Source of the DNA: an uncultured Saprospiraceae bacterium | Lineage (GTDB): Bacteria > Bacteroidota > Bacteroidia > Chitinophagales > Saprospiraceae | Length of the DNA stretch: 64,000 bases | Direction: 5' to 3' | NCBI GenBank assembly: GCA_938003955.1 | Contig: CALKXE010000002.1 | Span: forward strand, 1-64,000 | In this document: piece by piece, positions 26,701-35,543 of the stretch | Layout of the letters: every line of letters starts with the position of its first letter | How positions within the stretch are numbered: position 1 is the stretch's first letter | The notes under the pieces: model-generated | What the model was told of the DNA's origin: nothing | Seen by the model: the letters and a program-made list of their open reading frames with translations, nothing else | The model's database searches: none | Position numbers and translations under genes: made by a program

Positions 26701-27597
26701 ATGAAAAAAACACTCTTTGTAACAGCGATCTCTTTTCTTTTTGTGATTTCAAGTTGCAATTCACCTGATAAAGGCATAGACCCTTCGTTTAATCAATATG
26801 TTGATCTTTTTATTGAAGAAGCGGCTAAGCATGATGTTACATTCAACTACGCAGATGTAAGAGGCATACAGTTTGGGGATCTTGATGGCTCTATTGGTGG
26901 CACATGCAATTTCAGAAATTCTGATATCACTATTCGTGAGGATGGTTGGAATAATGCATCAGATGACTATAAGACTAGAGTAATCTTTCACGAGTTAGGG
27001 CATTGCTTTCTTGATCGGCGACATCTAAACTCTGAATTACCGAGCGGACATTGTTTGAGCCTTATGGCTGGTGAAAATATGACATGTAGGAATCCTTATT
27101 CTATTGGAAGTATATGGTACGATTATTATAATGATGAACTTTTTGACGATAATACTCCGATTCCTGATTGGTATATCACAGAGTTTGATAAACCAATTCT
27201 AGAAACACTGATCGATACAACTGCTACGTCAACAACTCTAGATTTAAACGTGATTGGAATAGACTTAAATCAAAACTTTGAAATTAGAGCGTCCTTTATT
27301 AATTGGCAGTACAATGATAACTTAGAACTAAGTTTAGGGACTCAAAAATTAGTTATTTCTAATAGTATCATCTTTCTTACCTCAATTTATCTCTTACAAG
27401 ATCCTATATTATCCGCAACAACAACACTTCGGTTTGTCCAATATCAAGGACTGGACTACTTTTTTGTAGATGACAAAATATTTCATATTGATAACTTGGA
27501 TCTAGATTTTTCCAACTTAAGTATTTCTACCAAAAAAAACATAGGTCAAGCAGCAGATATTGGCATGCAGTTCCAATTAAATCTCTTAGGAGACTGA
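26701..27597 (+). CDS. Putative zinc metallopeptidase lipoprotein
   Basis: The start at 26701 (MKKTLFVTAIS) gives a standard lipoprotein signal with lipobox ISSC (Cys19); an ATG at 26683 would add six residues. Of 298 residues, about 40-150 resemble a small metallopeptidase with H97-E98-L-G-H101 and a following His108, GHCFLDRRH. In metzincins the third His is ten residues after the first; here it is eleven, so the fold assignment is uncertain. A later part (about 170-298) looks like a separate beta-rich domain. It probably acts at the cell envelope; its substrate is unknown. A possible intron remnant begins a few bases after its stop codon. Confidence 0.8.
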   Translation: MKKTLFVTAISFLFVISSCNSPDKGIDPSFNQYVDLFIEEAAKHDVTFNYADVRGIQFGDLDGSIGGTCNFRNSDITIREDGWNNASDDYKTRVIFHELGHCFLDRRHLNSELPSGHCLSLMAGENMTCRNPYSIGSIWYDYYNDELFDDNTPIPDWYITEFDKPILETLIDTTATSTTLDLNVIGIDLNQNFEIRASFINWQYNDNLELSLGTQKLVISNSIIFLTSIYLLQDPILSATTTLRFVQYQGLDYFFVDDKIFHIDNLDLDFSNLSISTKKNIGQAADIGMQFQLNLLGD

Positions 27598-27599
27598 AA

Positions 27600-27908
27600 A
27601 CCAGTCAATGATGTGCTTGCTCACCCAACTCTATTGGCCTCGGTATCAAGTTCCTGTTTAATTTATCCTGAGCTTTCCGAAGGATTAGAACCGACTTTTG
27701 TTGTTGTTAACGCATGAGTTCTTATCAATTCATCCATATCCAGAATATGGAATCGAGAAGCAGAAAAACAGCATAGTTCCGACCTGCTTTCTTCAGACCA
27801 TGGGACACTCCAAAGGCCCTTGAATCTTACTAACATTCCGAGCCGTCAAACTAAGGGTCTTGCACCCTCTAAAACATATCTTGCAGGATAGCTGTCCATG
27901 CTGGGCAC
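27600..27908 (-). ncRNA. Possible degraded 5' fragment of a group II intron
   Basis: Read on the minus strand, the segment starts GTGCCCAGCATGG at 27908, resembling the 5' end of many bacterial group II introns. It continues with the short hairpin GAGGGTGCAAGACCCTT and GGTCTGAAGAAAGCAGG, which recall domain I of such introns. There is no reverse transcriptase gene and no domain V or 3' end; it stops at the preceding gene. Its first base directly follows CTCAAAGA of a TGTC repeat unit. Identification is by motif memory and could be wrong; the segment is in any case non-coding on both strands. Confidence 0.4.
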
Positions 27909-28295
27909 TCTTTGAGATCTCAGACATATCGGTTTTTGTAATAGTGTCTGCACATCTACAAGGTGTCTGATACTTTCTTGGATATCAGCTGAAACTATTA
28001 ATGTGCAGTCAACTAATAAATGTCAGATACTCTTTTAGATGTCAGACATATCGGTTTTTGCAATAGTGTCTGCACACCTACAAGGTGTCTGACACTTTCT
28101 CGGATATTAGCAGAAACTATTAATATGCCGTCAACTAATAAATGTCAGACACTCTTTGAGATCTCAGACATATCGGTTTTTGCAATAGTGTCTGCACACC
28201 TACAAGATGTCTGACACTTTCTAGTGTATGCAGATACTAATACAGTGCCCTATAATAAATGTCAGACACTCTTTGAGATGTCAGACATATCGGCA
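27907..28295. repeat. TGTC dispersed repeat, tandem array A (about 120-bp unit, 3+ copies)
   Basis: ACTCTTTGAGAT or close variants recur at 27907, 28029, 28151 and 28268 (periods 122, 122 and 117). Each unit holds four related 9-mers of the form TGTCWGACA in two conserved blocks: AATAAATGTCAGACACTC...GATGTCAGACAT, and GTGTCTGCACACCT-ACAAGG-TGTCTGACAC, which is an imperfect palindrome. Between the blocks the sequence varies. The same unit, reversed, makes up the array at 49073-49421. A spurious 64-codon reading frame runs through it. Confidence 0.93.
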
Positions 28296-28302
28296 TAAAC
28301 TT

Positions 28303-28340
28303 AAAAAAGGACTCATGAATAATTCATGAGTCCTTTTTTT
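28303..28340 (-). terminator. Rho-independent terminator (bidirectional) after the M1 peptidase gene
   Basis: A perfect 11-bp stem, GGACTCATGAA at 28309-28319 and TTCATGAGTCC at 28323-28333, flanked by six A's on one side and eight T's on the other. It lies 18 bases after the M1 peptidase stop and could also stop transcripts coming from the left. Confidence 0.9.
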
Positions 28341-28357
28341 TCTATTTTCCAAGCTAT

Positions 28358-30214
28358 CTATTTCTCAATCTCTGTTTCTCTTGGCCAGACATTATTACTT
28401 CTGTTTAGGTCAATGAAATTAACAGTTGGATTGATTTCTATCTTTTCTATTTTATCAACTGGGCAATCTAATTCCAAGTTATATGTAGGATTAGTCCAAG
28501 GCCAATCCGCCATTAAAGATACATTCTCGTCTTTAGTCCAATCGTCTTTTTTCTCTCCTCGCATTATGACTAAAGGAATATAATAAGTTTCCGTTTTACC
28601 TTTAGTCGTTGTTACTACCACTTCGACTGGCATAGGCATCTCACCATACTGATGAAGAACCAAGGTATTATCATAAGCAGTATCGATTGCATAATCAGGA
28701 TACTTTATTGTATTAACCATGTATTCCTTGTACCAATCTAATTCTAGACCAGACTCTTTTTCCATAACTCGGATAAAATCATTTGGATTAGGATGTTTAA
28801 ATTTCCATTCGTCAAAATATCTCAACATTCCTTTAGCAAATGCGTCTTTGCCGATAATGTACTGCATCTGCTCTAAGAAGATTGATCCTTTCGTATATGC
28901 TCCAATACTGTATGATCGATTAGTCGAGAAATGGTCAGAATGTGTACTTACTGGCTCATCCAAATCAGTACCAGCATGATTCGCTTCATAACCTTTTACA
29001 GATCCTGCCATAGGGTTAGAAGTTACCTCCCCATTGATCAGTCCTTTTTCACGAAGTACGTTCATTGTCTCTGCAGAACCAAAAGAAGTAAACCCTTCAT
29101 CCATCCACGGATATAGCGACTCGTTAGTACCTATTATCATCTGAAACCATGAGTGCATCCATTCGTGAACAGAAACACCAACAAGACTACCAAAAGTTCT
29201 CTCACCAGTAATCAGCGTTGCCATAGGGTACTCCATACCGCCATCACCACCTTGGATAAATGAATATACCGGATAAGGATATTTTCCGAACCTTCCGTTA
29301 ATATAACGAAGAGCTTCGTCCATTACCTTTGGTAGATTAGTCCAATTTTCAGTAGTTCTCTCACCTGGTTGGTAGAGAAAGTGCATAGTCGATCCATCAT
29401 GTGCCTTATGTACAATGTGCTCATAATCAGGATCAGCTGCCCATACAAAGTCATGCACATTCTCCGCTATAAAGTGCCATTCTAATTCGTCACTCATATC
29501 AGTACCGGGACCATCGCTGTATCCTTTTCCGATTTGTTTTGCATTTTGCAGTACACCAGAAGCTCCTATCGTGTACTTTCTATCCATCTTGATTATAACA
29601 TCAAAGTCTCCCCATACACCATGAAACTCTCTAGCAATATATGGATTCGAATGCCATCCTTGATAATCATATTCACTTAATTTAGGATACCATTGAGCCA
29701 TCGAATAGTCGATTCCCTCTTTGTTGTCTCTACCAGATCTTCTTACTTGAAGTGGAACTTGCCCTTCAAACTTCATTTCAAGACTGACAGTCTCACCAGG
29801 CATTATCTTTCTCTTACTAAGATCTACTTCTAGTACAGTTCCGACAATTTTAAATTTCACTTTTTTGCCATCAACTTTAAGACTTTTTACTTTCTGATAG
29901 CCATACTCCTCTTTGCTCAGTTTAGATATCCTATCACCTACCCTTCTATCTGGATCTGGGATAGTAAGAGATCTTACATCCATCATACTTCCAGGCTGGA
30001 AAGCATTAAAGTATAAATGATAGAAAGCTTTATCAAGTACATCAGGTGAATTGTTAGTGTATTTGATCACTTGCTCACCTTTGAATTGATGCTTTTCAGA
30101 ATCGAAATCAATAGACATAGTATAATCAGCCTTTTGCTGCCAATAGCCTTTTTGACCATGTACGCTAAATGCGAACACTACAAGAATAAGAGTTGATACA
30201 ATATTTTTAAACAT
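28358..30214 (-). CDS. M1 family aminopeptidase (gluzincin)
   Basis: A secreted zinc aminopeptidase of 618 residues. The signal peptide covers about residues 1-20 (VHGQ). The N-terminal beta domain includes MDFDSE-type strands. The exopeptidase motif GGMEY is at 325-329, the zinc site is H350-E351-WM-H354, and the third ligand is Glu373 in WMDEGF. A periplasmic or secreted location fits the signal. It would trim N-terminal residues from peptides. The CPBP gene lies 32 bp upstream on the same strand, so the two are probably co-transcribed. Confidence 0.93.
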   Translation of the reverse strand: MFKNIVSTLILVVFAFSVHGQKGYWQQKADYTMSIDFDSEKHQFKGEQVIKYTNNSPDVLDKAFYHLYFNAFQPGSMMDVRSLTIPDPDRRVGDRISKLSKEEYGYQKVKSLKVDGKKVKFKIVGTVLEVDLSKRKIMPGETVSLEMKFEGQVPLQVRRSGRDNKEGIDYSMAQWYPKLSEYDYQGWHSNPYIAREFHGVWGDFDVIIKMDRKYTIGASGVLQNAKQIGKGYSDGPGTDMSDELEWHFIAENVHDFVWAADPDYEHIVHKAHDGSTMHFLYQPGERTTENWTNLPKVMDEALRYINGRFGKYPYPVYSFIQGGDGGMEYPMATLITGERTFGSLVGVSVHEWMHSWFQMIIGTNESLYPWMDEGFTSFGSAETMNVLREKGLINGEVTSNPMAGSVKGYEANHAGTDLDEPVSTHSDHFSTNRSYSIGAYTKGSIFLEQMQYIIGKDAFAKGMLRYFDEWKFKHPNPNDFIRVMEKESGLELDWYKEYMVNTIKYPDYAIDTAYDNTLVLHQYGEMPMPVEVVVTTTKGKTETYYIPLVIMRGEKKDDWTKDENVSLMADWPWTNPTYNLELDCPVDKIEKIEINPTVNFIDLNRSNNVWPRETEIEK

Positions 30215-30246
30215 GATATTTAGTATTATTTATTTCTAATTATTAT

Positions 30247-31227
30247 TTAATCTAACGTCTTAAATGATTGATCTTTAAAGGCGACATTTGACTTATAGGA
30301 TCCTATGGGTTCGAATAACATTTTAAATCCTCCCCAATTATACTTCTTATTGCATATCACTATAAATAGAATAGCACCAAGTAAAAAGGTCAAGATCATA
30401 ATATGTGGATTAATATTATTTGCTTTGATCAAACTATCAGTTTGAAGGACACTGCCATCAAAAGAAAAGAAAGCTGCACCAAAAACATTAGTTGCTGCAT
30501 GTACTCCAAGTGCTAATTCTAGACTATCATCAAGTATTGTAATAAGCCCCAAAAATAAACCTGCACCGACATAATAGAGCTGCATCGTCCAAAAACCAAA
30601 TCGTTCTACTTCAGGGTTTGCACCATGGATCAATCCAAAAATTACACTTGTGATCACCCATGGTATCCACTTGTTATTGGTCAATAGAGAAATGCCAGGC
30701 ATCATGTATCCCCTGATAACTAATTCCTCTAAACTAGTCTGTATGGGCATTAAGAAAATACAAATCAGTAATAGGAATATCCAACTTATTGGTTTGAAAT
30801 TGAAGTAGTATGTCTCTGGATATATTAAAACTACAATGACTTCGAATACCAAGGCAATAAGAAACCATAGTCCAAAACCAAAGAATATCTTTTTCCAATT
30901 GATTGATTTATCAGGTGTTATCAATCGCTTTAAAGGAAGCTTATGTAAATATTTGATCGCAAGCATGAAAGCCATCATAGCAAATATAAATATAGTTATC
31001 ATTAAGATCAAACCAACATTGCTTGGTAGATTCAAGATCGAAAAATCCATTGTTTCAAAAAATAGATCAACATCTTTTGTCATAATAGTAGGATCGTTTT
31101 CAACCTGAAAATTTTGAACCATAATAAGTGGTTCAATCCCCAACCTGTAGCCAAGCACAACTATACACACGGTTGCTATATAAAACAAAAAATCATTCCT
31201 TCCGCTCGTCGCCTTCTCAAAAAACAT
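30247..31227 (-). CDS. CPBP family intramembrane glutamic endopeptidase
   Basis: A 326-residue membrane protein with about eight hydrophobic segments. The three catalytic motifs of the CPBP/Abi (Rce1-like) family are visible in order: EELVIRGYMMP (Glu-Glu and Arg), SVIFGLIHG (His) and ALGVHAATN (His/Asn). Members cleave near membranes, and in some bacteria they process bacteriocins or prenylated-like substrates. It is encoded directly before the M1 peptidase, so the two proteases are probably made together, but no substrate gene is nearby. Confidence 0.88.
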   Translation of the reverse strand: MFFEKATSGRNDFLFYIATVCIVVLGYRLGIEPLIMVQNFQVENDPTIMTKDVDLFFETMDFSILNLPSNVGLILMITIFIFAMMAFMLAIKYLHKLPLKRLITPDKSINWKKIFFGFGLWFLIALVFEVIVVLIYPETYYFNFKPISWIFLLLICIFLMPIQTSLEELVIRGYMMPGISLLTNNKWIPWVITSVIFGLIHGANPEVERFGFWTMQLYYVGAGLFLGLITILDDSLELALGVHAATNVFGAAFFSFDGSVLQTDSLIKANNINPHIMILTFLLGAILFIVICNKKYNWGGFKMLFEPIGSYKSNVAFKDQSFKTLD

Positions 31228-31318
31228 AGATTCTATTTAATGAACGCACAAAATACCATTCCATATCAAAGAATGGATACATATATGGATTTATTATAGT
31301 CAACCATATTAGATTTAT

Positions 31319-31326
31319 TACTTTTG
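31319..31326 (+). promoter_or_regulatory. Bacteroidota -7 promoter box for galE
   Basis: TACTTTTG, a perfect TAnnTTTG match, 35 bases before the TTG start of galE. No clear -33 element at the usual spacing. Confidence 0.4.
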
Positions 31327-31361
31327 ATATTTAATATTATCAGTAAACAAAACAGGATCTC

Positions 31362-32384
31362 TTGAAAAAAATAATAGTAACAGGTGGTACAGGATATATA
31401 GGATCTCATACAGTTATTGAATTACTGAATAATAATTATAAGGTACATATCATTGATAATTTATCCAATAGCGACATTTCAATGTTAGACAGAATTGAAA
31501 AAATAGCTAAAAAGCGGCCATCATTTACCCAATTGAATCTTTGTGACAAAACGAAATTGAATGATTTTTTTAGGTCTTTAAGTGATATTGATGGTGTCAT
31601 TCATTTTGCAGCACTAAAAAGTGTCGGAGAGAGTGTAAAAATGCCTATCAAATACTATGAAAACAATGTAGTAGGTTTATGCAACTTGCTCGAAGCTATA
31701 AAATCAAATAGTATTCCAAATCTTGTATTTTCGTCATCCGCCACTGTATATGGATCTCCTGAAATACTGCCCGTTACAGAAGATGCTCCAATTGGATATA
31801 CGCCTTCGCCGTATGGGGCGACAAAACAAATGTGTGAGAGAATTATAGAAGACTTTACGCACTCTGGCACTCATTTTACTGCGATGTCTCTCAGATACTT
31901 CAATCCTATAGGCGCGCATGATAGTGGATTGATAGGAGAACTGCCAACCGGTGTGCCTAATAACTTAATGCCGTACATCACACAAACGGGCGCAGGAATC
32001 AGAGAAGAGCTGTCAGTATTTGGTACTGATTATAATACACAAGACGGGACAGCAATCAGAGACTACATTCACGTATCTGACGTAGCTACGGCACACGTAA
32101 GTGCGATAGACTATCTTATTTCTAACGCTAAAAACCAACATTATAAAGTCAACATAGGCACTGGTATAGGTCTCAGTGTTCTTGACGTTATCAAGTCATT
32201 TGAGAAGATGTCGGGAATAAATCTAAACTACAAACTATCTGATAGAAGAAAAGGAGATGTAGAAGCAGTCTACGCCAATGTAAATCATGCTGAGAAAATA
32301 CTAAACTGGAAAGCTAAATATGGAATCGATGATATGACTAAATCCGCTTGGTTATGGGAAAAATCAATGAGAGGTATAGATTAA
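31362..32384 (+). CDS. galE: UDP-glucose 4-epimerase
   Basis: An extended short-chain dehydrogenase/reductase of 340 residues, the standard GalE length, starting at TTG. The NAD motif GGTGYIG is at residues 8-14, and the catalytic Tyr151-xxx-Lys155 is in SPYGATK, preceded by SSSATVYG. It interconverts UDP-glucose and UDP-galactose for polysaccharide or glycoconjugate synthesis in the cytosol. Substrate range (GlcNAc/GalNAc included or not) is undetermined. Confidence 0.95.
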   Translation: MKKIIVTGGTGYIGSHTVIELLNNNYKVHIIDNLSNSDISMLDRIEKIAKKRPSFTQLNLCDKTKLNDFFRSLSDIDGVIHFAALKSVGESVKMPIKYYENNVVGLCNLLEAIKSNSIPNLVFSSSATVYGSPEILPVTEDAPIGYTPSPYGATKQMCERIIEDFTHSGTHFTAMSLRYFNPIGAHDSGLIGELPTGVPNNLMPYITQTGAGIREELSVFGTDYNTQDGTAIRDYIHVSDVATAHVSAIDYLISNAKNQHYKVNIGTGIGLSVLDVIKSFEKMSGINLNYKLSDRRKGDVEAVYANVNHAEKILNWKAKYGIDDMTKSAWLWEKSMRGID

Positions 32385-32541
32385 GTTATACCAATCAACT
32401 GTCTGATCGTCAATAAGATCGCTTAATACATTATCTATTAAAATTAAATTAACGATGTTGTAGTTACTAAATAAACACACCAATCTAAAACAACTTATAT
32501 CTAGTTAGTTGGAATAAATTTAATGAAATTACAACTTCAAA

Positions 32542-34809
32542 TCATCTTATTAAGGTAACATGTCCTTTTAACTCGTTTACTTGTCCCCTTGGCCCAGTGT
32601 ATTCAATCGTATATACATATACACCTACAGGACTGTTCGTTCCATCATTCTCTTTTTGACCATTCCATCCAATATCTGGATCAGATGTTTCATACACTTT
32701 CTCTCCCCATCTATTCCAAATATTCATCTGGTAATTCTGAAAGCCATCAAAGAATCCTTTTCCTTTAAAAGAGTCGTTCAATCCATCATTATTGGGTGTA
32801 AAAGCATTCGGCATGTGTAATGTAACCAAAGGCTCAATATCTAAAAATATACCAAGAGAATCAGTACAACCAGAAGGATGACTAACGACTTGTAGTACAT
32901 ACACAATTCCAGTATCTGGAAAAGTATGGGAAACATTTGGATCTAAGTATCCCGTTCCATCTATGTTATAAAACCATGAATCTGCACCAGATGACTCATC
33001 AATAAAGTCAACTGTTTTATTAAAAATAGAAGGCATTTCTGGTGTATAAGTAAATCCAGCTACTGGACTTTCCAGCACACTAATCAGATTCTCAAATGAC
33101 TTATCCGTTTGACATTCCAGAGGAGAAGTAATATCCACTGATATAGAATAGGTACCAATCTCATCATATATATGTGTTGGACTGATTTCATTTACAATCG
33201 TGCCATCACCAAAATCCCAAATAACATCATATGTAGAATCAATAGGCGATGATAAGTTATTAAAACTTATAGTCGCAGGAAGACAACCTATAAATATACT
33301 CGGCTCTACAATAATCAATGGTGGCACCGGATACCATGTCAAATCCTTTACAAGGCTGTCTTTACATTCATTCTTATCTTCTACAACCAATTTTATAGGC
33401 TTCACTCCTGGTGTGCTGTAGCTATGTGTTGGATTCTGCACATCACTTGTTTCGTTCGGTTCGAATGTCCACTCATGACCTAATACATTTCCCGCGCCCG
33501 TAGTTGAAAGGTCTACAAAATCCACAGGGCCTGCAGTACAGGTATCATACGCAAAATCAAAATCCGCTTCTATTTCAGGATAAATATTTACAGTGATATA
33601 TGCTGTATCCTTACAGTTTGCGAAGTCACCTTCATTATTTAATAATAAGAGACCTTCATATCTTCCTGTATCCGGAAATGTATATGACAACTCCCTTGTA
33701 TCAAATTCTACTAAATCACCATTTATATCAAACTGCCAATCGTAAGAAAAGATCTTTGTTTGATCAGTACTCAAATTCACAAAATCAACGCTATAATCAC
33801 CGCAAGAGTTAACTATAAACTGATCACCATTATTTATATCATCTGCACCAATACTTGCTTGTACAGCGATCTCACAATTCGTAACATTAAATTGAAAATC
33901 TCTACTCAATCTACCTATTTCAACACCATTCCTATATGTAGTTGCACATACACCTACAACAAATTGACCAAGAACTTGAGGAATTCCAGATATTAAACCT
34001 GTACTTTGTTCTATACTAACTCCATTGCCAAGTGGGTCATCAAATCGATATTCAGGAAGTCTAAAACTTACTTCTGTGAATGGTGGTGGACAGTTGTTCG
34101 GAAGAGGCGTAATACCTGTACAATCATCTGCATTCCCTCCATTTACTCCATCGGTACCCCCAGCTGATAGCGGTGTACAAAATGAATATACGATCTGATC
34201 TCCATCTACGTCCGTTGCAGAGTGGTCAAAGTTCAATAAAGAATTAGCACATATTACAACGGGTGGGAAATCATTAAAAGTTGGACTATTGTCTCCTTCT
34301 GCTTGAGCAAAAGGGGTAATTGTAGCTGAAAATACAGCTCCTGTATCCTCAGGACTTATAATGTTAAAAATAGAATTATTTCTACAACACCTTTGATATG
34401 CTATCATATAAGAGTCTGTAGTGCTTTGAGCAAAAGTAATTTCAAATTGATATACCCCACTCTGCACACCGATTCCTGTTGGCACCTCTAAACAAGGGTT
34501 TCCAGTATCTATATCTATTGTTGTCAAATTTTTAGGATTGGCCGGATAAGTATCTACATAACTCCAATTATTACCACTTCCTCTAAAAAGGCCGAATCTA
34601 CCATTGTTATCAAATTGAGCACCGCCCCCTTGACTATCTCTATACATTGTAAACGTGACCTCAAATGTCACGTTATTTCCCTGTCGGCTAACAAATCTGT
34701 ATGTAACATCTCCCCCTACAATATGCTTTGCAAAAGATTCAAATGGTATCACCAAAAATGAAAGCACAAATAAGAGAATACTTAATTTAAAATATTTTTT
34801 TTTCATCAT
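32542..34809 (-). CDS. PKD-domain adhesin with gliding-motility-associated C-terminal domain
   Basis: A secreted protein of 755 residues. The signal peptide (about 1-27, ending ESFA) is followed by an Ig-like N-terminal region (KHIVGGDVTYRF) and a second beta-sandwich. From about residue 320 to 650 there are several PKD-like repeats, each with a loop like YDWQFD, GHEWTFEP or VIWDFGDGT followed by THIYDEIGTYSI-type strands. The C-terminal 90 residues (MPNAFTPNNDGLNDSF, then WNRWGEKVYE, GVYVYTIEY) are the type B gliding-associated sorting domain. It is expected at the cell surface via T9SS, in adhesion or matrix formation. Confidence 0.93.
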   Translation of the reverse strand: MMKKKYFKLSILLFVLSFLVIPFESFAKHIVGGDVTYRFVSRQGNNVTFEVTFTMYRDSQGGGAQFDNNGRFGLFRGSGNNWSYVDTYPANPKNLTTIDIDTGNPCLEVPTGIGVQSGVYQFEITFAQSTTDSYMIAYQRCCRNNSIFNIISPEDTGAVFSATITPFAQAEGDNSPTFNDFPPVVICANSLLNFDHSATDVDGDQIVYSFCTPLSAGGTDGVNGGNADDCTGITPLPNNCPPPFTEVSFRLPEYRFDDPLGNGVSIEQSTGLISGIPQVLGQFVVGVCATTYRNGVEIGRLSRDFQFNVTNCEIAVQASIGADDINNGDQFIVNSCGDYSVDFVNLSTDQTKIFSYDWQFDINGDLVEFDTRELSYTFPDTGRYEGLLLLNNEGDFANCKDTAYITVNIYPEIEADFDFAYDTCTAGPVDFVDLSTTGAGNVLGHEWTFEPNETSDVQNPTHSYSTPGVKPIKLVVEDKNECKDSLVKDLTWYPVPPLIIVEPSIFIGCLPATISFNNLSSPIDSTYDVIWDFGDGTIVNEISPTHIYDEIGTYSISVDITSPLECQTDKSFENLISVLESPVAGFTYTPEMPSIFNKTVDFIDESSGADSWFYNIDGTGYLDPNVSHTFPDTGIVYVLQVVSHPSGCTDSLGIFLDIEPLVTLHMPNAFTPNNDGLNDSFKGKGFFDGFQNYQMNIWNRWGEKVYETSDPDIGWNGQKENDGTNSPVGVYVYTIEYTGPRGQVNELKGHVTLIR

Positions 34810-34935
34810 TCTTCATTTTGAAAAATTAATCTCAAGAACTTAACGTTAGTTATCTTTCTTTGAGTATTCTAAGAACGTTCATTTATTAGTGATTGTTCTT
34901 AGCCAATTATAAACAATACAAATTTATATTAAAAT

Positions 34936-35505
34936 ATGTTATTTGTTGATAAGCTAAGTGACATTATAAGGACTTTAGAAAATGATGGAGTGCTGCTTCA
35001 TGCTACAGACACAGTCTGGGGTCTTGCCTGCTCTGCACTTTCAGAGCAAGGAATCAATAAAATCTACGAAATAAAAAGAAGAGAAAGACATAAGCCGATA
35101 CTTATGTTAGCCGATTCTGTGGCAATGGTCAAGAAATATGTGCCTCATATCCATCCTAGGATAGAAACACTACTTCATTTCCATAAGAAACCGCTTACAA
35201 TTGTTTATCCTGATGTTATAAAACTCCCAGAGTATTCGCTTGCCGAAAATGGAAGCGCCGCAATAAGGATCACATCTGATCCTTATACGAATCGAATTAT
35301 AAATTTATTAGGCTGCCCATTAATGTCGACATCAGCAAATATTAATAATGAGCCTTTTGCGCAAGAATTCATCAATGTATCGCAGATAATTAAAGATAAA
35401 GTAGATTTTGTATCAAAACACAGAATTCTTGAGGATCTAAATGGAAAACCATCAGTAATGATCGACTACAATGCAGAAGGCGAGATCAATTTTCTTCGAT
35501 TGTAG
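34936..35505 (+). CDS. tsaC: L-threonylcarbamoyladenylate synthase (YrdC/Sua5 family)
   Basis: A protein of 189 residues with only the YrdC domain, lacking the Sua5 C-terminal extension. Typical features are the KRRERHKPI basic stretch, HATDTVWGL near the N-terminus and STSANINNEPF. It makes the threonylcarbamoyl-AMP intermediate for the t6A modification of tRNAs reading ANN codons. It is in the cytosol and is essential in most bacteria. It ends 38 bp from the convergent S41 protease gene. Confidence 0.93.
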   Translation: MLFVDKLSDIIRTLENDGVLLHATDTVWGLACSALSEQGINKIYEIKRRERHKPILMLADSVAMVKKYVPHIHPRIETLLHFHKKPLTIVYPDVIKLPEYSLAENGSAAIRITSDPYTNRIINLLGCPLMSTSANINNEPFAQEFINVSQIIKDKVDFVSKHRILEDLNGKPSVMIDYNAEGEINFLRL

Positions 35506-35543
35506 TTATTGGATTGTCTAAAATATGAATTGGATTTTAAAGA

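Noticed and set aside
28020-28214. A 64-codon reading frame within the TGTC repeats (and its counterpart at 49012-49206)
   Set aside because: The codons follow the repeat period and the similar peptides arise only because the repeats are homologous; there is no start context or codon bias.
27907-28295. CRISPR array
   Set aside because: The units are about 120 bp, have no constant short repeats separated by unique spacers, and no cas genes are nearby.
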